Origin: Chryseobacterium flavum
GTDB lineage: Bacteria > Bacteroidota > Bacteroidia > Flavobacteriales > Weeksellaceae
DNA length: 64,000 nucleotides
Direction of reading: 5' to 3'
Assembly (NCBI RefSeq): GCF_003385595.1
Contig: NZ_QNUE01000006.1
Span: forward strand, 246,755-310,754
A model generated the notes under the pieces. That model saw only the letters and a program-made list of their open reading frames with translations, was not told where the DNA came from and did no database searches. Below are positions 50,633-58,588 of this stretch, piece after piece (the first letter of the stretch is position 1; each line of letters starts with the position of its first letter). The position numbers were made by a program, and so were the translations under genes.

Positions 50633-51550
50633 ATGAAACCAATTATTTTAATAATACTTTCCATCATGACACTTCTTTCCTGTTCAGATTTTAATCTTAG
50701 ATCGCGTAAAAACGAAAATAGAAATCAGTATCCTCCTTCAAGAATGTTTACAGGAGACGGTCTATCAGCTGCCCAAAAAATGTTTGATGGAGATCTTAAA
50801 GGAATGGAAGAGCTTATTAAGGAAAAAAATATTGATATCAATAAATTACAGGAAAATACAGGGTATACCTTACTGATGTATGCTTCCATCATTGAAGATC
50901 TGAAAGCAATGGAAAAACTTTTAGAGCTGGGTGCTGATCCCAATATTATAGTACCTCATGAAGGTTTTGAATCTCCTGTAAGCCATGCCGTAGCACTCAA
51001 TAATTATGAAATGCTGCAATTACTTTTTAAATATAAAGCCAATCCTAATCCGGCCTTGGGGAATTCTCCGTTATCTGATGCAATGACTCTGGGCGGGGAT
51101 GAGAATACTGAAAAGAAAATGATTGATTATTTGCTTCAGAATGGAGCAGATATTAACAATATTTCTTATAACGGAAGCAATATTATGGAAAGTGCTGCAA
51201 GGGATGACCTGGATATGGCGGAATATTTCCTGGCTAAAGGAGGCCTGCCTAAAATAAAAGGAACGGAGCTTTGTCCAATGGCTGATTATATTCAGTACAA
51301 GGAAAAACAGAAAAATGAACGTAATCTTCCTGACTCCCCTTATTATGAAAAATTATTCGGAATTAAAAAACAGCTGGTTGAGAAATATAATGTAGCATTC
51401 CCATATAAGAAAGACACAATAGAAGAAGCTAAACTCAGAATAAAACAGTATGAAGCACTGAGTCCTAAAGATAAACTATCTGTAAATTTCAAAAATAATT
51501 ACGGGGAAAATCTTTATCAGCAAGATTTGAACAGAGTTAAAGGGAAATAA
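50633..51550 (+). CDS. Ankyrin-repeat lipoprotein, candidate lipase immunity
   Basis: A 305-residue lipoprotein (signal MKPIILIILSIMTLLSC) with four or so ankyrin repeats (GYTLLMYASIIEDLKAMEKLLELGADPN, SPVSHAVALNNYEMLQLLFKYKANPN, DYLLQNGADINNISYNG). Starts 1 bp after the lipase stop. Periplasmic ankyrin lipoproteins are known immunity partners of T6SS lipases, making this the probable antidote. Confidence 0.75.
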   Translation: MKPIILIILSIMTLLSCSDFNLRSRKNENRNQYPPSRMFTGDGLSAAQKMFDGDLKGMEELIKEKNIDINKLQENTGYTLLMYASIIEDLKAMEKLLELGADPNIIVPHEGFESPVSHAVALNNYEMLQLLFKYKANPNPALGNSPLSDAMTLGGDENTEKKMIDYLLQNGADINNISYNGSNIMESAARDDLDMAEYFLAKGGLPKIKGTELCPMADYIQYKEKQKNERNLPDSPYYEKLFGIKKQLVEKYNVAFPYKKDTIEEAKLRIKQYEALSPKDKLSVNFKNNYGENLYQQDLNRVKGK

Positions 51551-51682
51551 CGGAAAATATATTAAACTTTTATTCCGGATGTTATTTGTCTTTTATCAGT
51601 GAAATATTTTCATTTGTGAAGTTCTTCTATTTTTTATGTAAGTGATTTATGAATAGGGGATTAATTTGGACCTATAAATCAA

Positions 51683-51723
51683 TTGTCGTAGAATTACGAC
51701 ATGAAATCGTAGAATTACTACAA
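51683..51723 (+). promoter_or_regulatory. hcp-upstream element, copy 3
   Basis: TCGTAGAATTACGA followed 21 bp later by TCGTAGAATTACTA, identical in layout to copy 1. Ends 47 bp before the hcp3 -7 box. Confidence 0.8.
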
Positions 51724-51747
51724 TTTTTCAGATTTGCATTCAAAAGC

Positions 51748-51778
51748 TTTTTTTTCAAAGACAAGGACTTTATCTTTG
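51748..51778 (+). promoter_or_regulatory. hcp3 core promoter
   Basis: T8 tract (51748-51755), 15-bp spacer and TATCTTTG (51771-51778). The leader differs from the other copies just after the -7 box but is again alike in the last 25 nt before the ATG. Confidence 0.75.
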
Positions 51779-51829
51779 TTTTATAATTAATGGATAACAA
51801 TTTATTACTAACGATTAAAATTTACTATC

Positions 51830-52243
51830 ATGGCAGAAAGAAATTCAAGAGGAATCTTAAAATTCAACGGAGGTGAAGGACAGAAACTGTTAAAAATGAA
51901 TTACAGTGTTTCAAGATCTACAGACGTTTCAGGACGTGTAGCATCAGATCCTTCCAACGCATTGATCAAAGTTACGGTAGAAGCTACTGAAAAGTCTGAT
52001 ATCCTTGAAAGTTTACTAAACGGAAAATATAAGCCGACAAAAGGAGAAATTACTTTTAACAAATCTCACGAAGAAGGAACATTGATTACTTTAAACTGGG
52101 AGAATGGATACGTAATTCAGCACGAAGTAGACTTCGATGCGGTAGACAGCAACAGCATGCTGATCAGCTTTGTAGTAAGTGCTGAAACCATTACATATGG
52201 TAACTCTGAGTATGCAGGATTATGGCCTTCATCAGGTAAATAA
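51830..52243 (+). CDS. tssD: Hcp needle-tube protein (TssD), copy 3
   Basis: A 137-residue Hcp, intermediate between copies 1 and 2 (MNYSVSRS as copy 1 type, KGEITF and ENGYVIQHEVDFDAVD as copy 2 type). It has its own promoter and terminator but no vgrG after it; the next gene is polA. It could be a solo tube supplier or the scar of a lost cassette. Confidence 0.93.
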   Translation: MAERNSRGILKFNGGEGQKLLKMNYSVSRSTDVSGRVASDPSNALIKVTVEATEKSDILESLLNGKYKPTKGEITFNKSHEEGTLITLNWENGYVIQHEVDFDAVDSNSMLISFVVSAETITYGNSEYAGLWPSSGK

Positions 52244-52267
52244 TCTGCGGATCTTTTTAAAACATAC

Positions 52268-52301
52268 AGAACAGTATACTAAATGTATGCTGTTCTTTTT
52301 T
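52268..52301 (+). terminator. Terminator after hcp3
   Basis: 12-bp arms (52268-52279 and 52285-52296, with AGAACAG/CTGTTCT and one wobble) and a run of T. Confidence 0.8.
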
Positions 52302-52390
52302 TATTATCTGAAATTTTCCATCTGTCCATCTGTTATTAATAACGGGTCACTTTTCTACCTATTTTCTTATATTTGTTCATTATAGACAAT

Positions 52391-55225
52391 ATGGACGCAA
52401 CACAAGATAAAAGGCTATTTCTCATCGATGCTTATGCGATGATTTTTAGAGGGTATTACGCACTCATCAGAAATCCTAGGCTTACGAGCAAAGGATTGGA
52501 TACTTCTGCTATTTTTGGATTTACAAACTCTTTGATTGAATTAATCAGAAGAGAAAAACCAACTCATCTGGCAGTGGTGTTTGATGTAGGACAGGCAAGT
52601 GTAAGAACAGAAGACTTTTCAGATTATAAAGCCAACAGAAGTGAAACTCCGGAGGCAATTAAAATTGCTGTTCCATACATTCACAGAATCCTTGAAGCCA
52701 TGCATATTCCTATTTTAGGAGTTGAAGGTTATGAGGCTGATGATGTCATCGGAACCATTGCCTGTAAGGCAGAAAAAGAAGGATATACTACTTTTATGGT
52801 TACTCCGGATAAAGATTTTGCACAGCTGGTTACCGATAAGATTAAAATTTACAAACCAGGTCTGAAAGGTGGGGATATAGAAATTCTTGGCGTAGAGGAA
52901 GTAAAGGCAAAATATGAAATTGACGATCCTAAACAGGTTATTGATTTCCTCGCTATGATGGGAGATGCAGTGGATAATATTCCGGGGCTGGAAGGAGTAG
53001 GAGAGAAAACAGCCATGAAGTTTCTGAAAGAATTCGGAAATATTGAAACGTTGTTGGCCAATACGGATAAGCTGAAAGGCAAACTGAAAGAAAAGGTAGA
53101 AGCCTCTGCAGAGCGTGGAATTTTGTCCAAAAAATTAGCCACAATTATTTGTGATGCACCTATAGAGTTTCACCAGGAACAATACGACCTTGAAACACCG
53201 GATTTTGAAAAAGTAAAAGAAGTCTTTGAAGAAATAGAGTTCAGAAGATTATATGAAAACCTCTACAGGGCATTTGCTCCTGCACCTACAGAAACAATAG
53301 TAGTAAGTGAAGTAGAAGTAAAGCAAACCCCTGCAGGTACAGAAGTGAAAGGCCAGGTAATGCAGCTTGATCTCTTTGCTAATTTTGAAGAACTGGATCA
53401 GGCAACTTCTACAAAATCAACCATTGAACATAACGATCATCTGTATCAGTTCATCAATAATCCAAAAGCCCAGAAAAAGCTGGTGGATAATCTGTTGAAA
53501 CAAAAAGTAGTTTGTTTTGATACAGAAACAACCTCTTTAAATGAGCTGGAAGCTGAGCTGGTTGGAATGAGCTTCTCATATAAAAAAGGTCTGGCATATT
53601 ATATACCTTTGTCTGAAGATAAAGGCGAAGTTCTGCAAACCCTTGAAATATTCAGACCATTTTTTGAAAAAGAAGATCTGCTGAAAGTTGCCCATAATTT
53701 AAAATTCGATTATAAAATTCTGAAACAGTATGGTATAACGGTTAAAGGGGCTATGTTTGATACGATGATAGCGCATTATCTTTTGAATCCTGACGGAAGA
53801 CATGGAATGGATTACCTTTCAGAAGTTTACCTGAATTACAAGCCTGTTTCTATTGAAACAATTATTGGGAAAAAGGGGAAAAAACAAGGAAATTTCAGAG
53901 ATGCTGATTTAAGAACACAAACGGATTATGCTGCGGAAGATGCCGATGTAACATTCCAGCTATATGAGCTGTTTGCTCCCCAATTGAAAAAAGAAAATCT
54001 GGAAGAGCTTTTCTATAATATTGAAATGCCTTTAATGGAGGTATTGGCTAAAATGGAGCTTGCAGGAATTTCTCTTGATGAAAAATGGCTGGCACAGGAA
54101 AGTGTGGATCTTGAAAACGATCTGAAACAATTAGAAAATACAATTTTTGAACTTTCAGGAGAAGAGTTCAATATGAATTCACCAAGACAGCTTGGAGAAA
54201 TTCTGTTTGAAAAAATGCAGCTGGATCCGAAAGCTAAAAAAACAAAAACGGGGCAATATGCTACTTCTGAAGACGTGCTTCAAAAGCTGGCCTCAAAACA
54301 TGAGATCATCAAGTATATCCTGGAATACAGAACCTATCAGAAATTAAAATCTACTTATGTGGATGCTTTGCCTTCCCAGATCGATAAGACTGATAACAGG
54401 GTACATACTAATTTCTCGCAGACAACAGCAGCAACCGGCCGTCTGGCAAGTGTAAATCCTAACCTGCAGAATATTCCGATCAGAACTTTAAGAGGGCAAC
54501 AGATTCGCGGGGCTTTCGTTTCCGGAGAAGGAAAGAAAATTATTTCAGCGGATTACTCACAGATTGAACTTCGCCTTATTGCTGAAATTTCCGGTGAGGA
54601 AAATATGATTAAAGCATTCCAGAATGGAGAAGATATTCATGCCTCTACAGCCGCTAAGCTGTTTAAAATTCCTTTGGAAGATGTTTCTAAAACACAGAGA
54701 AGCCAGGCAAAAACGGTAAATTTTGGAATTATATACGGACAGGGAGCATTTGCCCTGGCGGAGCAGACCGGGCTTTCCCGTACAGAGGCAAAGCAGATGA
54801 TTGAAGCCTATTTTGAAACATATCCTAAACTCAAGGAATATATGGCAGAGCAGGTTAATAAAGCCAGACAATCAGGGTATGTTGAAACCATATTGGGAAG
54901 AAAGCGTCATTTAAAAGACATCAATTCCAATAATTTTGTGGTAAGAGGACATGCTGAAAGAAATGCTGTCAATGCTCCGGTTCAGGGAAGTGCAGCGGAT
55001 ATTGTGAAGATTGCAATGATCAAGATAGACAGAGAACTTGAAGAACAGCAATTAAAAACAAGGATGCTGCTTCAGGTTCATGACGAATTGGTCTTTGAAT
55101 CTCCGGCTGATGAAATTGAAAAAGCTTCGGAATTGATTAAAAAAGAGATGGAGAATGCTTTGAAGACTCAGGTCCCGTTATTGGTAGAGATTGGAGTAGG
55201 GAATAACTGGCTGGAAGCGCATTAA
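52391..55225 (+). CDS. polA: DNA polymerase I
   Basis: About 944 residues from MDATQDKRLFLIDAYAMIFRG at 52391; an ATG six codons upstream is less typical. The 5'-3' exonuclease domain has EGYEADDVIGT and VTPDKDFAQLV; the 3'-5' proofreading domain is intact with CFDTETTS, HNLKFD and YAAEDADV; the polymerase domain has TATGRLAS, SADYSQIELRLIAE, QRSQAKTVNFGIIYG and QVHDELVFE. Replication and repair. Housekeeping gene bordering the T6SS island. Confidence 0.95.
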   Translation: MDATQDKRLFLIDAYAMIFRGYYALIRNPRLTSKGLDTSAIFGFTNSLIELIRREKPTHLAVVFDVGQASVRTEDFSDYKANRSETPEAIKIAVPYIHRILEAMHIPILGVEGYEADDVIGTIACKAEKEGYTTFMVTPDKDFAQLVTDKIKIYKPGLKGGDIEILGVEEVKAKYEIDDPKQVIDFLAMMGDAVDNIPGLEGVGEKTAMKFLKEFGNIETLLANTDKLKGKLKEKVEASAERGILSKKLATIICDAPIEFHQEQYDLETPDFEKVKEVFEEIEFRRLYENLYRAFAPAPTETIVVSEVEVKQTPAGTEVKGQVMQLDLFANFEELDQATSTKSTIEHNDHLYQFINNPKAQKKLVDNLLKQKVVCFDTETTSLNELEAELVGMSFSYKKGLAYYIPLSEDKGEVLQTLEIFRPFFEKEDLLKVAHNLKFDYKILKQYGITVKGAMFDTMIAHYLLNPDGRHGMDYLSEVYLNYKPVSIETIIGKKGKKQGNFRDADLRTQTDYAAEDADVTFQLYELFAPQLKKENLEELFYNIEMPLMEVLAKMELAGISLDEKWLAQESVDLENDLKQLENTIFELSGEEFNMNSPRQLGEILFEKMQLDPKAKKTKTGQYATSEDVLQKLASKHEIIKYILEYRTYQKLKSTYVDALPSQIDKTDNRVHTNFSQTTAATGRLASVNPNLQNIPIRTLRGQQIRGAFVSGEGKKIISADYSQIELRLIAEISGEENMIKAFQNGEDIHASTAAKLFKIPLEDVSKTQRSQAKTVNFGIIYGQGAFALAEQTGLSRTEAKQMIEAYFETYPKLKEYMAEQVNKARQSGYVETILGRKRHLKDINSNNFVVRGHAERNAVNAPVQGSAADIVKIAMIKIDRELEEQQLKTRMLLQVHDELVFESPADEIEKASELIKKEMENALKTQVPLLVEIGVGNNWLEAH

Positions 55226-55252
55226 TAAACTACAGCAAATTTACCTTAAAAA

Positions 55253-55296
55253 AATAAATAAAGACTTTCACCTGTTGGTGGAAGTCTTTATTTATT
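55253..55296. terminator. Convergent terminator overlapping a stop codon
   Basis: 20-bp arms (55253-55272 and 55277-55296, with AAAGACTTTCACC and one wobble) and a 4-nt loop between polA and the convergent lipoprotein gene, whose TAA (55288-55290) lies in the right arm. Confidence 0.85.
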
Positions 55297-56007
55297 GCCA
55301 ACAGAATTATATGCGTTGGTGGCTACATTTTCGGGAGAAATATTTTCAAATACAAAAAGTTCTTTTTTTATCTTGAATGTTTCAACGGTTGCCGGCATTT
55401 CTTCTTCCATTGTGTTGACAGTTTCCAATCTGATTTTACCTTTCATTGGTTCATATGTAAATGAAGAGTGAGAGCCGGCTCCCATATTGTAGGTTTCAAT
55501 AGAGGTAAGAACCAGATTATTATTCATATACCTGAACTTACTGAATTGATTTCCATAAGGACCAATGTCATATAAATTGATATTTAATACACCATTCTCA
55601 ATACTGATGTCTTCCGGATCGTGCATTTTATATCCTGATTCATTGTATTCGGCAGGAAGTACTGTTCTGGAGGTCTTAAACAACCGGTATGTTTTGTCGG
55701 GATTCTTCAAAAGAACAATTATGTTTCTCTGTGCTAAACTATCATCTTTTTTTCTGAGAACAAGAGCTTGGTCAGCAAGTCCATCCTGGTTGAGGTCACC
55801 TTCTGTCTCATATTGGATTTCATACTCATTTGGAACAAAATCTGACCCTTGTTTTCCTGTTTTTAATAGTTTCTGTTTTTCTTGTATACTGCTTTGTACT
55901 GAATCATTCTTAACCTCTGTTGAAGGACTTTTTGGTGTATCTTTACGTTTATTGCATGAGTAGAATACCAAAGAAGAAAGAAGTAGAGTAAAAATGATTT
56001 TTTTCAA
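55288..56007 (-). CDS. Lipoprotein with a VCBS-like calcium motif
   Basis: A 239-residue lipoprotein (MKKIIFTLLLSSLVFYSC). GDLNQDGLADQALVL (about 70-84) is a calcium-binding loop of the kind seen in FG-GAP/VCBS repeat proteins. The remainder is beta-rich. Function unknown. Confidence 0.75.
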   Translation of the reverse strand: MKKIIFTLLLSSLVFYSCNKRKDTPKSPSTEVKNDSVQSSIQEKQKLLKTGKQGSDFVPNEYEIQYETEGDLNQDGLADQALVLRKKDDSLAQRNIIVLLKNPDKTYRLFKTSRTVLPAEYNESGYKMHDPEDISIENGVLNINLYDIGPYGNQFSKFRYMNNNLVLTSIETYNMGAGSHSSFTYEPMKGKIRLETVNTMEEEMPATVETFKIKKELFVFENISPENVATNAYNSVGNK

Positions 56008-56013
56008 TGATGT

Positions 56014-56469
56014 TTATTTTTTTGCAGATACAAATCTAACTTTTATTTCCTGATAGTGTAAAATCAAAATGCATAAGCATCCAAGAACAAGAACCGGAAA
56101 AAATGACTGTAATACAGTATAATGAATCTCTGAATTAAAATCATAAGTACTCCATGAAGATTCCCTGTCTGTAAATATGGAGTAATTCCAGAACAACCAT
56201 ACGAAGAGCAGTAATAGGAACTCAATACAAATTTTGAGAAATATCTTTTTAATAAAATAAAACAAAGAAAAGGCAGCTGATAAGAAAATGCCGGCTATAA
56301 GTGACATGAATGCAGCATTTTCAAAAAAACTGCATTCCAAACAGCTACTTGACATGCGGTCTGAAAAATTTCCCATAGACCAATAAATCTGTACCAATGT
56401 GAGTATGGAAATAATAATAAAGCTGAAAGAACATCTTTTCAAAAATGTATGAGGTTTAGACTGTTTCAT
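56014..56469 (-). CDS. Small multi-pass membrane protein
   Basis: A 151-residue protein with four hydrophobic helices and a SSCLECSF segment (a CxxC) after the first. No family recognised. Ends 6 bp before the lipoprotein start, so the pair is likely co-transcribed. Confidence 0.65.
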   Translation of the reverse strand: MKQSKPHTFLKRCSFSFIIISILTLVQIYWSMGNFSDRMSSSCLECSFFENAAFMSLIAGIFLSAAFSLFYFIKKIFLKICIEFLLLLFVWLFWNYSIFTDRESSWSTYDFNSEIHYTVLQSFFPVLVLGCLCILILHYQEIKVRFVSAKK

Positions 56470-56552
56470 GATTACTTTCCTTAAAAAAAGGTAACAAGTG
56501 ACGACATTATGATAAAATCATTTATTGCCATTGCCAAAGGGATATCGTGATA

Positions 56553-56951
56553 TTAAATATCAAATTCTATTTCACCCATATAATGAAGGAAAAAATCATC
56601 GTTTTCTACAGAAACCGGATTGGGGATGACAAATCTGCTGGTAAAAATAATCGCATTGACAGGGGTGTCCAGACCAAGTTCATTAAGTTTTCTTTCAAGA
56701 ACCGGAAGCCATTGATCTGCATAAGAATATTCTGAGAATTTTTCATAAATACCTAAGCTCTCATCTTCAAATCCGTATTCCATAAAATCGTCATCAAACC
56801 ATTTTATATTTTGGGATTCAGCAAACTTGGAAATGTACTGATCCTCAGTTTCCTCTTCCACATAGTAACTTTCATCTTCTTCTACAAAGTCATAAAAGTC
56901 TTCTTCATTTTTAAAATACCCCAGCCAGAAGTGTGAAGTCTCTTTGTCCAT
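56553..56951 (-). CDS. Imm22-family immunity protein
   Basis: A 132-residue acidic protein: FWLGYFKNEEDFYDFVEEDESYY, then ISKFAESQNIKWFDDDFMEYGF, matching Imm22, an immunity family found beside polymorphic toxins. No toxin gene is next to it, so it is an orphan immunity gene, possibly protecting against toxins of other strains. Cytoplasmic. Confidence 0.7.
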   Translation of the reverse strand: MDKETSHFWLGYFKNEEDFYDFVEEDESYYVEEETEDQYISKFAESQNIKWFDDDFMEYGFEDESLGIYEKFSEYSYADQWLPVLERKLNELGLDTPVNAIIFTSRFVIPNPVSVENDDFFLHYMGEIEFDI

Positions 56952-57089
56952 AAGTGAATTTTTAAACTGTAATATTACAAAAGTTTTTTATTACATGAAG
57001 CTTTCTGAATAAAGAATGAGGTTGGGGCTTTAAAAATAGATTCATAATTTTTTTTATTGTAATTTTATTCTGAGTATAAAACTAAAAAA

Positions 57090-57737
57090 ATGGATTTTCT
57101 TCAGGATCATTATGTTGTTAAAAATGAACTCTTATTGATTCTTATTTCAGTAATTCTAGGATTGATGATTGGTGCAGAAAGAGAATACAGAAATAAGTCA
57201 GCCGGTCTCCGCACCTTTATACTGGTGTGTTTCGGCTCCTGTATGTTTACAATACTTTCTCTTAAAATAGGCATAGAGAACCCTGACAGGCTGGCGGCAA
57301 ATATTATTACGGGAATAGGCTTTTTAGGGGCTGGGGTTATTTTCAAAGGAGACAGTAAAATTGATGGGATCACAACAGCTACTACCATTTGGGCTACAGC
57401 ATCAATAGGAATGGCTGTAGGGTCCGGATATGTCTACTTCTCACTTTTAGGAACTGTCCTTGTATTGCTGGTTTTAAGTTCACTCACTTATCTTCAGAGC
57501 TTTATAGATAACTATCATAAGATCAGGGAATATAAAATTGCCATATCCGGCCCGGAAGATCTTAAACACTGTGAAACGGTCTTTAAAGAGCATCATTTAA
57601 AACATATGATTGTTAAACAGCAGTATACTAAGGGAAGCCTGAATGTTACCTGGATGCTTACAGGAAAGAATATCCATCATGAAGAAATAATCAGGAATTT
57701 AATGAATGATCCCAAAATAATATCATATCAGTTCTGA
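57090..57737 (+). CDS. MgtC/SapB family membrane protein
   Basis: A 215-residue protein with about five membrane helices: LGLMIGAEREYRNKSAGLRTFILVCFGSCMF, IITGIGFLGAGVIFK and GITTATTIWATASIGMAVGSGYV are diagnostic. A C-terminal ACT-like domain follows. Related to magnesium homeostasis and virulence-associated MgtC; exact role varies. Confidence 0.9.
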   Translation: MDFLQDHYVVKNELLLILISVILGLMIGAEREYRNKSAGLRTFILVCFGSCMFTILSLKIGIENPDRLAANIITGIGFLGAGVIFKGDSKIDGITTATTIWATASIGMAVGSGYVYFSLLGTVLVLLVLSSLTYLQSFIDNYHKIREYKIAISGPEDLKHCETVFKEHHLKHMIVKQQYTKGSLNVTWMLTGKNIHHEEIIRNLMNDPKIISYQF

Positions 57738-57745
57738 TGCAAATA

Positions 57746-57771
57746 AAAATAAAGGCCTGAGCCTTTATTTT
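57746..57771. terminator. Convergent terminator
   Basis: AAAATAAAGGC (57746-57756) and GCCTTTATTTT (57761-57771) are perfect 11-bp arms around CTGA, between the convergent mgtC-like and nlpE-like genes. Confidence 0.85.
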
Positions 57772-58258
57772 ATTTTTTCCTGAATATGTACAAATCTTTA
57801 TTAGGACCATTAATTTCATTTCCTTCAAGGTCAAGCTGAACAAGCTTGTTTTCACCTACTTTGTACTTGTAGTTAACGGTTTTACCCTTTAAAGTAATAA
57901 TACTTCCTGTCGTATCCCATTCAAAAGATCCGGCATCATGGTTCTTTGTATTTCTGTCAACGTACTCTTCGATAATGCCGAATGTTTTATCATTATTCAG
58001 CGTTAATGTAGTTCTGATCCCGGGACAGTCTGCACATGGAATTACTGCTTCATAAGTACCATCCCAGTCCAGTGCATTTTCAGAGCTGTCTCCGTAAGCG
58101 CTTACTATAGGATTTGAAGTACTGTCTATAGGTGTTGGTTGAGCAGTTGCTACAGAATCTGTTACAGGACCGGTAGTTTCAGTTTTTTTTTCTTTGGAAC
58201 AGGAAGTAAGAAATAAAAATGTACCTATTCCAAGAACAAGCATCGTATTTTTCATCAT
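57770..58258 (-). CDS. NlpE-like copper-resistance lipoprotein
   Basis: About 162 residues from MMKNTMLVLG at 58258, giving a lipoprotein signal ending LFLTSC; an upstream ATG at 58309 would put 17 residues ahead of the signal. WDGTYEAVIPCADCPGIRTTLTL, with a CxxC, is the NlpE N-terminal domain signature. NlpE senses envelope or copper stress in E. coli; here only the N-terminal domain is present and the Cpx system is not known in this phylum. Confidence 0.82.
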   Translation of the reverse strand: MMKNTMLVLGIGTFLFLTSCSKEKKTETTGPVTDSVATAQPTPIDSTSNPIVSAYGDSSENALDWDGTYEAVIPCADCPGIRTTLTLNNDKTFGIIEEYVDRNTKNHDAGSFEWDTTGSIITLKGKTVNYKYKVGENKLVQLDLEGNEINGPNKDLYIFRKK

Positions 58259-58588
58259 AATAATTAAGGTTAAATATGTTTTTAATTTAGATTGAGAAGC
58301 AACAATCAAAAAGTGAGCCAGAGAGCGTTCGCTTATGGACGGTGGTGTGAAATAAATTATATGAAAAATGAATTTAGAGGATCGGTTTAATGATGTTTTT
58401 ATACGATTTTTGAAATAGTAAAATAATTTTATTGCAGTGATAAAGCAAATATATTGTTGATATATTAATTGTATATTAATGTAATATTTCCTTTTTATGT
58501 ACAGTATAAATCAATGATGGCAACTTTTACAGGCATTTTATTAAGTCTGTTCTTATTTTTCTTCGTAAATTCGGGCAAAATTTTGATT

